From Shinisaurus crocodilurus (taxonomy: Eukaryota; Chordata; Lepidosauria; Squamata; Shinisauridae): DNA of 64,000 bases. The notes below the pieces were generated by a model. The model saw nothing but the letters and a program-made list of their open reading frames with translations, was not told the origin of the DNA and did no database searches. Location of the stretch: positions 212,302,942-212,366,941 of the forward strand of contig CM037880.1 of NCBI GenBank assembly GCA_021292165.1, written 5' to 3'. The position numbers and the translations under genes were made by a program. Below, piece after piece: positions 19,776 to 30,925 of the stretch (position 1 is its first letter; every line of letters starts with the position of its first letter).

Positions 19776-20634
19776 ATGGAGAGCATATGTCCAGTTTACA
19801 CCAGATGCCACCCAACACTCCTCTTCAGTCGCACATTGCAGGATAAGACTGATAGTTGGTGTCTTTCCAGGATCTGTGTCCACCATTACTGACCTCTCTC
19901 AGTGACAAACCTTTTGATAAGCTTTCAAGGAAACTCAGATTTCTCCAGGATACAGTTTGAACATTGTTGCTCTGAAGTAGTAGAACTCTCATCTACAACT
20001 TGAGCTGCACTGAATCTTCTTCTATTTCACTTTTGAGGTCAAAATCAGTAGTTCAGAGGGGGAGAAATATTTTCCTCCAAAACACGCAATTCTGGAAATA
20101 TGCACCACTTTGGTTCCATATAATGCTGCAATAGTTACCCCTGTGTTCTGCTGCTTCGGCATCTTCTTCCCTTGTAGGCCCCTTCCAACTCTACTTTTCT
20201 ATGATTCTATGATTCCCCCCCACCTTCTGCTCCCTGGATTAATGACCTGGGTGATCCCATTCAGTTAGGGATCACGTAGAGTGAACAGGATGACATCACA
20301 ATGCATCATTTGGCTCAAATGATGATGTAAGGCAAATGATGCCAGTTGACAGTGAAGGCTAAGCTTTCTGGATCTGTTGCACAGGTGAATCTAGCCAATT
20401 AGGGATCACATAGTGAACAGGATTGTGTCATGATGCTAGACAATCCAGGTTGGCTAACATGGCCTCGCTGAGGATAAATGAAGTCTACTCATAGCAAGAG
20501 CCAGGCTTCCTAAGTAGGAAGCAATCACTTTAAAAAAATGCCCAAAAGGGGAACACAACTGTTGGTGAAACAAAATGAGTGTTTTGGCTCAGTCCTCTCA
20601 ACTGCTAATTAGAGCAACCATATTTTGAATTGGG
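19776..20634. other. Mostly unrecognised sequence with a tiny CR1 end
   Basis: 20173-20216 is a ~44-bp CR1 3' end (TGTAGGCCCCTTCCAACTCT and octamers). An internal near-duplication links TTAGGGATCACGTAGAG (20266) with TTAGGGATCACATAGTG (20400). Both are followed by AACAGGAT. Nothing else is recognised. Confidence 0.45.
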
Positions 20635-21093
20635 CACCGGTGATGTTAGGGGGCGGCCCACTAGGGCTGGAGCCCCAAATCTTTTATTTGGAGCCCCGAA
20701 TCTATGGGAGGCCATCTGCCCCACCACCCTGCTGTCCATAGGCACTTGCTGAAATAAAGGTCCAGGGGCCCTGAGGATCTCTGTTGCATCTGACCCCCCC
20801 TGGATTAGCTGGCTTTTTGCCCACATGTGCTTTAGCTTCTGCTACCCCCCCCCTTGAATCTTTCTGCCTGAGGTTTTTTTCTGAAATCAAATGCCCTCCT
20901 CTAGTCTCCCCTATCTTTATGTCCCTTTTTTACAAATTGGGCTGTCCTTAGGAGACAGGTTCTTTTAAAGACACACACAGAGAGAGACTTAGAGCATGTG
21001 TGAATTAGCATATGCAAATTTGTGTGTGTTTGTTTGTTTTGTCCAGTGGGCCTGCTGAGACCTGAATCTTTTCGGTACCTATTACTGCCCCTG
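20635..21093 (+). mobile_element. Family C hAT-type transposon (copy 4)
   Basis: Ends CACCGGTGATGTTAGG and CCTATTACTGCCCCTG. Flanks GAATTGGG and GAACTGAG agree at 6 of 8. The interior is colinear with copies 1 and 2. Confidence 0.8.
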
Positions 21094-21564
21094 GAACTGA
21101 GCAAGGGCAAGCAGCATTGGTTAGCTCTTTATGTGCAGGGAATATTTCTGTATGGAAGAACATTCCATCATGTGGACTGCTACCTTTGGTCAGATATAGT
21201 ACTGTTCAGGCACACCTCAGTGAGAGGCAGGCCTGAGAATCAAGTCCAGCGAACTTGCTGCCACCGTCTGAAGCCTGTCGCAGATGCAATAAGCCCCTTC
21301 CCTCTGTCTGCAATCGCCATCCCAAAGCTCAATTGTCCTATAAGCATCAGAGGATAAGGGGTGAAACTATTTCACCTCCATTATACCTGGCACTTTTTCA
21401 GTTGGCACTGACTTCTGTAGCTTTTACTATAAAAATGATTTATTAGGAGTGATTAAATAATTTTAGCCCCTTAGTTATCTGTCTCTTAATGAAGAAATTG
21501 ATTCATCAATTACATTTGTATCGATATGTATTTGTTACATGTATATCGCACATTTCATCTAAGG
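21094..21564. other. Unrecognised sequence
   Basis: No supported feature. Confidence 0.35.
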
Positions 21565-21824
21565 CAGGGGTTCTCAACCAGGGGGGAATTCCCCTCCCGG
21601 GGGGAATTCTAGGGTTTTTTGTGGGGGAATTGGGACCACAGACTCAAACTGTTGGAATACTGATCTTTCTACAAATTACAATTCTACTGGTTGTACATAA
21701 TCTACAGGACATCACAACTTATCGTATGGCACAGATCAAGTCAGACAATCTTGGAAAGGGGGGAATGACATTCTGACATAGGGTGAAAGGGGTGCATGGG
21801 GCAAAAAAGGTTAGAGAACCACTG
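21565..21824 (+). mobile_element. hAT MITE with CAGNGGTTCTCAACC termini
   Basis: Ends CAGGGGTTCTCAACC and GGTTAGAGAACCACTG are inverted repeats. Flanks ATCTAAGG and CTCTAAGG give a 7-of-8 target duplication. These termini are of the hAT-Charlie/SPIN type known from vertebrates. A small palindrome GGGGGGAATTCCCCTCCC follows the left end. At 260 bp it is non-coding. Confidence 0.85.
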
Positions 21825-22084
21825 CTCTAAGGAATGCAGAATGATTCCCCCACATTTTTCATCCTAACACCCAGTGCTCAAATTATGGGTGGAAGTGTAG
21901 GGGGGCCTTTGATGAAATCCACTGGACTCGCCCTCTTACCACCACACCCCCATAGTGTTAGCCAAACGATGCCCCCAAAGCCTTCTAAAAACATCATGAA
22001 AGCTTCATGGCTAAGTCAGGATCTCGAGCTGACTGACCTAAGTATGCCAATCACCCCACCATACTAGCAAAAAGTAAGGTAATT

Positions 22085-23195
22085 ACAATCTCCGTTGTGG
22101 AACTTCAGTATGCTGATGATAATGTGGTCTCTGCACATTCAGAGGATGATCTCCAAACTATCCTAAATGCTTTTGCAGAAGCATACGGAAAACTTGGTCT
22201 CTCACTTAACATCAAAAAAACCAAAGTGCTTCATCAGCAAGTGCAAGCTAACCCTTTGGTGATGCCATCTATCCAGCTTGGCGGGACAATACTGGAAAAT
22301 GTCGATCATTTTCTCTATCTTGGCAGCTATCTTTCTGTTACAGCTAACATCGATAGTGAAATCCAGCATCGTCTGAGCTCCGCAAGTGCCGCGTTTTCTC
22401 GAATGAAACATAGAGTGTTCGAGGATCGGGATATTTGTAAGAAGACCAAAACACTGGTTTATGAAGCCATTGTATTACCAACTTTGTTGTATGCCTGCGA
22501 AACATGGACTATCTATAAACGTCACCTCCAACTCCTTGAAAGATTTCATCAACGTTGCCTCCGGAAAATCCTGCGAATTACTTGGGAAGATAGGTGAACA
22601 AATGTCAGTGTACTGGAAGAAGCAAAGACTACTAGCGTTGAAAAAATGATCCTTCAACGCCAACTTCAGTGGACCGGTCATGTTGTTCGAATGCCTGACT
22701 GCCATCTCCCAAAGCAGTTACTTTATTCCCAACTCAAGGATGGAAAGCGGAATATCGGTGGTCAATATAAGAGGTTTAAAGATGTTCTTAAGCCTAATCT
22801 AAAAAAATGCAATATAAACATCGAAAACTGGGAAGCTCTGGCCCATGAACGATCTAACTGGAGGTTGGCCTTTCACAAAGGTTCTATGGACTTTGAAGAA
22901 GCTCGAGTGCAAGGTGAAAGGGAGAAACGTGCTAAGCGAAAAGCACGTCAAATGAATCCTTTACAAGACCATCTTCCACCTGGTAACCTGTGTCCTCACT
23001 GTGGGAAGCTGTGTGGATCTAGAATTGGCCTCCACAGTCACTTACGGACCCATCGCTAGAGTCTACACAATTTTCTTTAGAATTTTCCTCCTTTTAAAAT
23101 CTCCTTTTTGTAAATTTTCTTTTTTTTTTTTTTATCCTGGAAGACAATCTTACTTGGTCACGAGTGATCGCCTGACTGACTGACTGACTGACTAG
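22085..23195 (+). mobile_element. Non-LTR retrotransposon (RTE/RTEX-like), 3' half
   Basis: A 5'-truncated LINE runs from inside the RT domain to a T-rich 3' UTR (23060-23150) and a (TGAC)n end at 23172-23193. It contains the coding relic described at 22097-23059. The short simple-repeat tail instead of poly(A) fits RTE-like elements. The clade is inferred from motifs only. Confidence 0.8.
22097..23059 (+). pseudogene. LINE ORF2 C-terminal half, one in-frame stop
   Basis: This is the end of an endonuclease-reverse transcriptase. The frame enters at LQYADDNVV, the RT catalytic YADD box. It runs through LSLNIKKTKV, FLYLGSYLS, LLYACETWTI and WTGHVVRMPD, motifs of RTE-like LINE proteins. It ends in a C-x2-C-x12-H-x3-H zinc finger (CPHC ... 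HLRTH) at about 23000-23059. A single TGA at 22595-22597, in WEDR-stop-TNVSVLE, breaks an otherwise continuous frame of about 320 codons. No frameshift is visible. The endonuclease domain and the first RT blocks are missing. The apparent start is a GTG inside the domain, not a real start. Confidence 0.88.
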
Positions 23196-23224
23196 CTAAG
23201 TCAATTTCTATATTACCAAATCAG

Positions 23225-23385
23225 GACCCTTACGCTGGCTCAGCTTGTCTGAGTGTGGAAAGCTAAACAGGGTCAGGCCTGGTTATTACTTGGATGGGAG
23301 ACCCCTCCTCTAGTTTCCTGCATTGAGCAGGGGGTTGGACTCGATAGCCTTGTAGGCTCCTTCCAACTCTATGATCTATGACATC
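23225..23385 (+). mobile_element. 5S-CR1 chimeric SINE (copy 2)
   Basis: TTACGCTGGCTCAGC, AGCTAAACAGGGTCAGGCC and CTTGGATGGGAGACCCC, then the CR1 tail GGTTGGACTCGATAGCC. The first few head bases are lost. Confidence 0.9.
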
Positions 23386-23526
23386 TATGTTGCCTGGCCA
23401 CACCCTCTTGATCACACCTTCGTGTTGCTTAACCATATTGAAAAGAAGTGTGTTCTTCTACAGTTCAGTAAACAAAAGCTGCCTTTCATAGCTCGAAGGA
23501 AACATCATTTTTAGCATGTAGTTTTT

Positions 23527-23779
23527 ATATATATATATATATATATATTTATTTATTATATTTATACCCCGCCTTTTCCTGCAAGGAACCCAAGGCGGCT
23601 TACATAATCCCCCTCCTCCTCTCCATTTTATCCTCGCAACAACCCTGTGAGGGAGGTTCGGCTGAGAGTCTGTGACTGGCCCAAAGTCACCCAGTGAGTT
23701 TCATGGCGGAGTGGGGACTAGAACCCGGATCTCCCGAGTCTCAGTCCAACATTCTCACCACTATGCCACGCTGGCTCTC
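23527..23779 (-). mobile_element. tRNA-derived SINE, minus strand, with (TA)n at its tail
   Basis: The tail (TTTATACCCCGCCTTTTCC) comes first on the plus strand and the box B complement GGGGACTAGAACCCGG later. It ends in box A near 23770. The (TA)n at 23527-23549 adjoins the tail. Confidence 0.9.
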
Positions 23780-23785
23780 CTTAAC

Positions 23786-24035
23786 AAGTTACAGGAACCT
23801 AGATTCCACCTAAACATCAGGAAAAAAATCCTGACTGTCAGAGCAATAAGACAATGGAACCAACTACCTAGGGAGGTGGTGGGCTCTCCCAATCTGGAGG
23901 CATTCAAGCTGCAGCTGGACAGCCATCTGTCGGGGATGCTTTGACCTGGATTCCTGCACTGAGCAGGGGGTTGGACTCGATGGCCTTGTAGCCCCCTTCC
24001 AACTCTACTTTTCTATGATTCTATGATTCTATGAA
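23786..24035 (+). mobile_element. CR1 LINE 3' end
   Basis: The coding trace (HLNIRKKILTVRAIRQWNQL) leads into the 3' UTR and repeated ATTCTATG. It abuts the minus-strand SINE just before it, which probably truncated it. Confidence 0.92.
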
Positions 24036-24774
24036 CATACAGTATTAACACACACAGTCCAAAAGAGCCTCAAAACTTAAGCGTGTCCTTAACTTTTGGT
24101 CTTGCTGATTAAAACTGGCCGACTACCAATTAATCAACTAATGCTTGGCTATTAATCCACTGGATAAATGCATCAAGTGACCCTAATAATAATGCTCAGC
24201 ATTTATATAGTGCTTCTGAAGTATTCACAGTGCTATTTCAGTTCTTTATTTGGGCCAATGAAGATAGCAGGAAACCCTCTTAAGAACTTGCCATATCGAA
24301 GCTTTAGTTATCCTGACTCAAGCCAGGGGCTGCTGCTGGCCAGAAATTTAAATAAATGAAGACATTTTTTTTCTAATCTAATGGAGAAGGCTTGAAATGT
24401 AAAAATCTAAAGGGAAGAGTTAATGATGGAAGCGGGAAAGTATACCTTCCAGGATACATGGCTGAGAGGTGATAGATATACTAGCTTGAAGCATCTCAAA
24501 AAATTTTAAAGAAGCAGCTACAAGAAAGAGGTTGGTGATAAAAAAAAGAACCTTTCCCTCTAGCCATGAAGAGTATAGCAAGAAATAATTGGATTAAGCT
24601 GAAGGAGCCAAGCAGCTAAGTATTATGTTTGCTCCACTGCTGAACTGGGCTGTGTTGCCTACTGGGGTATCTCTCCTCTCCACTTAATTGTAACCTAGTT
24701 CCTTCCTCGTGGAAGGGAGAGGTGGAAAGAAATCAATGTGCCAACCTCATCTGCTCTCCTCACAAAACACAGGC
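24036..24774. other. Unrecognised sequence
   Basis: AT-rich with no recognised repeats. Confidence 0.35.
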
Positions 24775-25170
24775 GCATTGCTGCGGTACCTGCCTACTCT
24801 CTCCATGAGATTTGATGCATTTTGAGTGAGGCATTCTCATAGTGGCACCCCATCTATGGAATCAGCTCTCCAAAGAAGTGCGTCTGGCACCTACCCTCTA
24901 TTCTTTCAGGTGCCAGGTGGAGACCTTTTTATTCACCCAACATTTTAATGGTTGATTTTATTCATTTTATTATGGCCACTGTACCTCTGGATTGAATTTA
25001 TTCTGGCTGCTTGGTTTTATCTTGTTACATTTTAATATGTCTGTGTTTTTATATTATTGTTGTTGATGTTTTTTGTTTTAGTGTTGCTTTGTTTCGTAAA
25101 CTGCCCAGGGAGCCTTTCGGCTGATGGGCGGTGAATAAATATATCCAATAAATAAATAAATAAATAAATT
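24775..25170 (+). mobile_element. L2-like LINE 3' end
   Basis: The remnant NQLSKEVRLAPTL followed by ETFLF is the conserved C-terminus of L2-type ORF2. A T-rich 3' UTR follows, then AACTGCCCAGGGAGCC, GCTGATGGGCGG and (AATA)n. Confidence 0.75.
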
Positions 25171-26510
25171 CTTTCCCGACCTGGTGAAATTATGGCAGTT
25201 CGAGAAAGACCACCCCCCCAAAAAAAACCTGAGCTGAAATTAAAGTTGAATTAAACCTAACGTGTCTTTTTCAGCTGGTAAATAACAGTGGCATAGTGAC
25301 AAGACTCAAACTTTCTGGATGCTGCTGTTCAGGGTGAAATGTTCTAGCCTCAGGGAGTGCTGCAAAAGGGGTTGGAGTGTGCATTTGCAGTGGTTAATTT
25401 CTAGATAAAGGCATCAGTCCTCCAGTTTACCTATAAGATATGCGAACACTTCAATGCCAGACATTTGGGATTCCCTGCTCTTTTTGTGAATGACTAGAAT
25501 GGATTGTGGGGACCACCTTAGATTCCACAATCTACTCCAGAGTTTCAGCAAAGCAAAATGTATCCATTCTGCTCTCGCCAACACTTTCTGGAGTGGAATG
25601 GCATGCTTCTGACATGCAATGGAGCCACACACAAAGTTGACGCTTCCTCTGCATGTTTAAATCACAGGCTTCAATCCCAGACTCATGTGCCTAGAAGTAA
25701 ATCTAATTCAAATCACTGGATTTACCTCTGAAAAGAGATGCATAGGATTGGGCTGATAGCCACCTCAAAAACTTTTAGCACCACAGTCTCTGATGAGGGG
25801 GAATGCTAACAAAAAGATAAACATAAAGGACAATATTTGAAGTGTCTGTGTGAGCTCTCCACAGTTTTAAATGTTGTCATAATGTCCCTTTGCCTCCAGC
25901 CCATCATCCTGGAAAAATGTCCCAAGTGAAAATTGGCTATTCAATGTTCCATGGATACTGAGCTGGCTCAGTCCTCACTAGGCTGTTTTGGGGGTTCCCT
26001 CTGCTTGGAGCGAGCACCCTCTTGTACTTATGTCAAACTGGGGAGTTCCTCGAAGCCTGCTGATACCTCCCTGTTGTGCATGATGCAATTTTGGTGCCAT
26101 TTTGGCTATATAAGGCTCCACGGCTCACCTCCAAACTTTGGAAACAGGGGGAATGGCTATAAGAGTATACTGCACAAATACAAGGAAGTATTGCTGAATC
26201 AGGTGAGTTGCGATGGAATCTAAAAGGGGACAAGTTTGTCCAGTTTAAACAGCTTCCACACCATGGGGAGCTATTGATACAACATAAACTCCCCACACCC
26301 CGGAGCATTTCGGTATGTAGCCACATTTTTATGGAAATCAAGCCCTTGTGCAAGCATGAAGCCTGACCTTCAGTGACTGCAAAAGCACCTGGGAATTATA
26401 ATTGCATGGCATTCATTTTGCAGAGCTATTGTTGTTGTAGGTAGGCAGCTGCTTTTCCTGCTAAATCTTGTTTCTTATTATCCTGCCGAGCTCACTTTCA
26501 AAAATAAATA
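25171..26510. other. Unrecognised, repeat-poor sequence
   Basis: No mobile element or exon recognised across about 1.3 kb, which is long for this window. Confidence 0.35.
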
Positions 26511-27055
26511 AATAAAAATGAAATAAATAAATTAAAAACCTGGCACATTGCATAGCACCTCGTGAAAGCTGTTGACCTTCTAGTCTGAAAGCCTGAGCTA
26601 TTCAATTAGATGGCATGGAAATGGATTCGCAAGCTATAGTTCATTGCCCCTGTGCCGCCTCTAGGTTTATAGCCCTTTCTGTGCACTTTTAAATAAATAA
26701 ATAAACAAACAAACAAATAAACATTGATATTAAAACTAAACGGTGCGGCATACAATCCAGCTCCATCACTGGTTCAGCTTTTAAAGCACGTCGGATAATA
26801 GATTCTGCAGTTTGCAGCCAGTTGTGTTCAGCCCTGAGAATAAATGCTTCAAGCAACTCTTTGGAGAGAGGAAGGACCAGATCCACCAGGAAGGTCTCCA
26901 GTTCAGCTCCATTGGAATGAGGGATCCACCAGCATCCCGCCATTCATCCCAAAACAGGCTCGATCCTTTGTGCACATCCCAAGGGGACACATGCGAAGAA
27001 GAACCGATGTTTTGTGTGAGCTCCATCCTTGTGAGCAGGTAGAAAACATTGGTGG
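26511..27055. other. A-rich repeats and an unresolved minus-strand frame
   Basis: (AAAT)n runs lie at 26505-26535 and 26693-26720. Two overlapping minus-strand frames (26689-26943 and 26781-27059) read protein-like text such as LLEAFILRAEHNWLQTAES. A decayed retrocopy or LINE is possible, but I do not recognise it and do not call a gene. Confidence 0.25.
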
Positions 27056-27450
27056 ACACTCCAGGCCAATGTCAAGGGTTGACATGGTTGGACACCTGCC
27101 ATGATGGGCCTCAACCCCATGGGGGTGGGGGGGACTACTGGCAAGACCTCTCTGGACCTGCTCCTCCTCTTCACCATTGCAATCTGCTTGTCTAGCCTCC
27201 TCCCGCTCCGGTCCAGACAACCGTGGTAGTGTGAAGGAGGAGGAGGAGGACAGCCCTTGCTTATTTTCTCATTGGCTCTCTGCCTGGCAAACAAGCAGGT
27301 GGTAGAAATAATAAGGAAGAGGAGGAGGAGGAGGAGGAGGAGGAGGAGGAGCTGGTGACAATGCTGGTAAGAAGTAGACTCATTGAGGGAGAGGGCCCCA
27401 CTGCAGGTGTCTTGCCCCAAAGGCCCTCCAAAACTTGGAGCTGGCACTAA
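27056..27450 (+). mobile_element. Family G transposon (copy 3)
   Basis: CAGGCCAATGTCAAGGG start, TCTTCACCATTGCAATCTGC, an internal (GGA)n at 27318-27352 and CTGGTGACAATGCTGG. Same orientation as copy 1. Confidence 0.55.
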
Positions 27451-27611
27451 AAGGGTCCACCACCAGCTGGATTGCTTCTCCCTCCCCATCCCGCCCCAAT
27501 TTTACCTGAGGTGGTCCAGGCAGGGAAGAGCTGTTGCTGGTGGAGGGCAGCCACAACCAGGGAGTCAACAAATGTAAACGCAATGCCATTGTTGAATGGG
27601 AAGTGTTACAG

Positions 27612-27747
27612 CAGTGTTCTCCAACCTTGGGTCCCCAGATGTTTTTTGGCCTACAACTCCCAGCATGCCCCAGCCAGCTACGCTGGCTGGGGCATGCTGG
27701 GAGTTGTAGGCCAAAAACATCTGGGGACCCAAGGTTGGAGAACACTG
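27612..27747. mobile_element. Near-perfect hairpin MITE, family E (copy 1)
   Basis: Ends CAGTGTTCTCCAACCTTGGG and its inverse. The two arms are identical except that the left has six Ts where the right arm complements five. The 8-bp target duplication TGTTACAG (27604-27611 and 27748-27755) is perfect, which diagnoses hAT. No coding. Confidence 0.95.
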
Positions 27748-27755
27748 TGTTACAG

Positions 27756-28298
27756 TGACAGAGTTGATTCCAAGAAAGGAGGGACAGGTGAGGGAGAAAG
27801 AGGAAATGGCTAGGCAGAAGTAGGGGAGGCGGGTGGCAGCAGTGGAGGTGTTGGTAAGAACACCCAGAGCACCCTTTCCCTGCGGGGTAAGAGGGAGCTT
27901 GGAGCACCCGCATGGCTGTCTCTCAACTGCTGCCGCCTGCCTCCTCCTCTCCTGCCCTGAGTAAGGCTTATAGGTCCTGGTGTAGACAGAAGAAGGGAAG
28001 GGAACTGGTGCTGGAGGTCAGACCTTGAGGCCAATCAGGCCTGCAAGCTTCAAGCAGGGGCTTGTTCAGTGTAACCTACTCATGAGGAATCCAACAGGGA
28101 TGTCCCTTTCTTGGGGGTGAGGGGAGTGCCCTTCTGAGGTCCTTCACAACATCCCTATGAAAGAAATAAGAGAGGTGCTTGATCGGAGTGGCGTTTTGAT
28201 GCAGCTCGTACCCATTTCAGTGGGGTCTTCGAACCAGGCCGACATTCTGCTGTTCCCCCTTGTGCAGCCTCCACTCCCAGCTTTCTCAGAAGCTAGGG
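27756..28298. other. Unrecognised sequence
   Basis: No supported feature. Confidence 0.35.
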
Positions 28299-28400
28299 CA
28301 GCTTCCCCCCCCCCAACCTGGTTCCCTCCAGATGTGTTGGATCACAAGTCCCATCATTCCCAGACAACACATCTGGAAGGCACCAGGTTGGGGAGGGCTG
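28299..28400 (+). mobile_element. Hairpin MITE, family B
   Basis: CCCCAACCTGGTTCCCTCC and CCAGATGTGTTGGATCACA against ACACATCTGGAAGGCACC, with the end GGTTGGGGAGGGCTG. The flanks agree poorly. Confidence 0.65.
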
Positions 28401-28570
28401 AGGTAGCAGATTAACTTTCGGGGGAGGGAGCTTGAAAGGAGAGCTCTCAGTGGTGCCTCATCTGCTTCCGAGATGTTCCTTATCTTTATGGGCTGGTCCC
28501 ACACTGGACAATTACTGTGGCATAGCCTTCCTTCACATTTTTATGGAGCATCTGCATGACGTCATGTATG

Positions 28571-28740
28571 CCAAACCTCCTCCTCCTCCTCCTCCTCCTC
28601 CTCCTCCATTTCCTCCCTTCAGCTTCCAGTGGTTTTTCCCCCCAGAGTTTTTATGGAACATCTGTGCAATCTTCCCAGGTGCAGAGGAGCCACTGCACAA
28701 CTCTCCAATAGCTGTATTTATTTATTTATTTATTTATTTG
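28571..28740 (+). repeat. (CTC)n and (TTTA)n microsatellites
   Basis: A triplet run at 28577-28607 and a TTTA run at 28713-28740, separated by unrecognised sequence. Confidence 0.9.
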
Positions 28741-28975
28741 GCTGCCTGTGCCCTGTCTAGACTTCTCTAGCCATATCCTTCTCTGTGGCCTCTCCCTCCT
28801 CTCTCTGAATCATTTCTACCTCTTTTAACTCATCCTTTTTGGATGCCTGACGTCTGGAGGCAGAGTTGTTATTCTGCTTGCAGCATGAAGGGGAAGAGAT
28901 TGGGTGCTGCGAAATCAGGAGTGGAGACACTCTGACTGATCGAGGGCTGATTTCAATTCTGGAGAAGCTCTCAGG

Positions 28976-28993
28976 GTGTGTGTGTGTGTGTGT
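28976..28993 (+). repeat. Short (GT)n
   Basis: Nine GT units. The surrounding 28741-29000 is otherwise unrecognised. Confidence 0.9.
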
Positions 28994-28999
28994 GCACAT

Positions 29000-29320
29000 T
29001 CCAGCGGTGGGCAGTGCCAAAGGCAAAGGAGGTGAGGACAAAGGCATAAGGCCAACCCAACCCCCCACAAAGCCCCTGCATATTGTAACTCACAGCTCTC
29101 ACCGCCAGTAACTAGGCCTTAGGAGAGGCATTTCAACCTTTTAGAATGTGGGGGGGGGGGGACTGCACAAATGCCAGGAATCCACCACATAATTGGTGGT
29201 TGGGGGAAAGCAAGTGGGCAAGAAAAAGGAGGCATGGTCATTTGGGAAACCCCAGAGAGCTGGATCGGGACACCAAGTGGGCCAGATTTGCTGCACCTGA
29301 GATTTCCCACCCCTGTGCTA
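29000..29320 (-). mobile_element. Family D transposon (minus orientation)
   Basis: CTCTCACCGCCAGTAACTAG, GGAGAGGCATTTCAACC and GGGCCAGATTTGCTGCACC follow the family D order. A G-run (12) lies at 29150-29161. Confidence 0.6.
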
Positions 29321-29500
29321 AATCACCCATCCGTGGAAGCAAAAAAGCATCATCTGCGCAAATGGGTGACGATGGCAAGGAGGTGACTCTGATGCTTCCC
29401 TGGAGATCAGCAGCCAATGGCTGCCCTTCAGAACACACTCAGCAGCCTCTGAATCAGGTCCGAATCTAGTCATGGCAGGCTCCATTTCAGCGGAACTCAG

Positions 29501-29691
29501 CAGCAGAGGCTGGTGGCTGCAGGGGCAGTGGGGCGCTGTATCCACCCTAGGTTTCAGTCTGAGCTTTTAAGGAGTTGTCCAAGGTGCTGAACCCTATCCC
29601 CAAAATAGGTTCAGCAACATGGATAAAGTCCAGACGGAAACCCAGAGTGGATACAGCGCCCCACTGACATTGGAGTAACCAGCCATGGCTG
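29501..29691. mobile_element. Palindromic MITE, family F (copy 2)
   Basis: CAGCAGAGGCTGGTGGC start and ACCAGCCATGGCTG end. The inner arms AAGGTGCTGAACCC and GGTTCAGCAACATGG pair. Flanks GAACTCAG and GAACTGAA partly match. Confidence 0.7.
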
Positions 29692-29751
29692 GAACTGAAG
29701 GACACACCTCAATGAACCCTGATATTGGCTTATCCAGAGCATTCGATAAAG

Positions 29752-29891
29752 CAGGGCTCTCCAACCTTGGGTCCCCAGATGTTGCTGGATGACAGCTCCC
29801 AGAATCCCTTGCCATCAGCCATGCTGGCTGGGTATGCTGGGAGCTGTAGGCCAGCCAGCAACATCTGGGGACCCAAGGTTGGAGAGCCCTG
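29752..29891. mobile_element. Hairpin MITE, family A
   Basis: Ends CAGGGCTCTCCAACCTTGGG and its inverse. Target duplication CGATAAAG/CTATAAAG, 7 of 8. Confidence 0.92.
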
Positions 29892-30056
29892 CTATAAAGC
29901 AAAGTCAAACAAGTGTTCCTCCTACTAATCTGTAAAGAAATAAACATTCAATTAAAAATATTCAACCAAGTCTAACTTTTAATTATTCTTACAGTGCTAT
30001 TTTTTTTTGTATTTCTCACCTAGACTCATTAGCAGCAATTGAAACAGACTGGATGA

Positions 30057-30130
30057 ATATATGAAGCTGCCCTATATTAACTCAGACCATTGGTCCATTT
30101 ATTCCAGTACTGTCTACTTTGGGTGTTGGT
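30057..30130 (-). mobile_element. SINE fragment (tRNA-derived, second type)
   Basis: GAAGCTGCCCTATATTAACT and CAGACCATTGGTCCA match the 3' region of the SINE at 32691-33014, read on the minus strand. Confidence 0.6.
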
Positions 30131-30231
30131 GGCCTTTCCTGGTCCCTGGGTACTTGTCCACTGGGTACTGGGTGGTACTGGTCCCTGGGAACCTTAGTGG
30201 TGGAGATGCTGAATCTGGTACTTCTGCTTGC

Positions 30232-30862
30232 ATAGAATCACAAAGTTGGAAGGAACCTTGGAGATCATCTAGTGCAGGGCTCTCCAACCTGGGGTCCCCA
30301 GATGTTGCTGGCCTACAACTCCCAGCATACCCAGCCAGCATGGCTAATGGCAAGGGATTCTGGGAGCTGTCGTCCAGAAACATCTGGGGACCCAAGGTTG
30401 GAGAGCCCTGATCTAGTGAATACATTCGTGTCCAGCTCCTGCTCATTGCAGGTTCTGCATTGCCAGGTGAAGCTACAACATCCCTGACAGATGGCCATCC
30501 AGACTCTGCTTAAGTATCTCCAGCAAAGGAGAACCCACCACCTCCTGAGGCAATCTATGTCACTGCTGAGCAGCTCTCACAGTTAGGAGGTTTCTCCTAA
30601 TGTTTAGCTGAAATCTGTTTCCTTGCGATTTCCACCCATTGGTTCTAGCCCTGCCCTCTGGAGCGACAGAGACCAAGCCTGCTCCACCTTCTCCATTACA
30701 GCCTTTCAGATATTTGAAGACAGCCGTCATGTCTCCCCTCAATCTTCTCTTCTCCAGGCTAAACATATCCAGGCTCTTTCAACCATTTGTCATGTGACTT
30801 GGCTTCCAGACCCCTCACTATTCTGGTTGCTCTTCTCTAGACACATTTCAGTTTGTCAAGAT
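30232..30862 (-). mobile_element. CR1 LINE 3' part, minus strand, split by a MITE
   Basis: The minus strand reads MFSLEKRRLRGDM and FQLNIRRNLLTVRAAQQ, the C-terminus of CR1 ORF2. The 3' terminus is at 30232-30266 (AGAATCACAAAGTTGGAAGG). A family A MITE occupies 30275-30410. This CR1 is a more diverged subfamily than those at 12.9 or 23.8 kb. Confidence 0.88.
30275..30410. mobile_element. Hairpin MITE, family A, nested in CR1
   Basis: Perfect 8-bp duplication ATCTAGTG on both sides (30267-30274 and 30411-30418), made from CR1 sequence. The insertion therefore post-dates the CR1. Confidence 0.95.
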
Positions 30863-30925
30863 ATGTTCTTGTGGAAGACCAACAACCGGGTCTTTGGCGC
30901 GAGTTCGGCACTTAACGGGTTAACC

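Noticed and set aside
26689..27059. Minus-strand protein-like frames
   Set aside because: Two overlapping frames, neither with a known domain. It could be a decayed retrocopy, but there is not enough evidence for a gene call.
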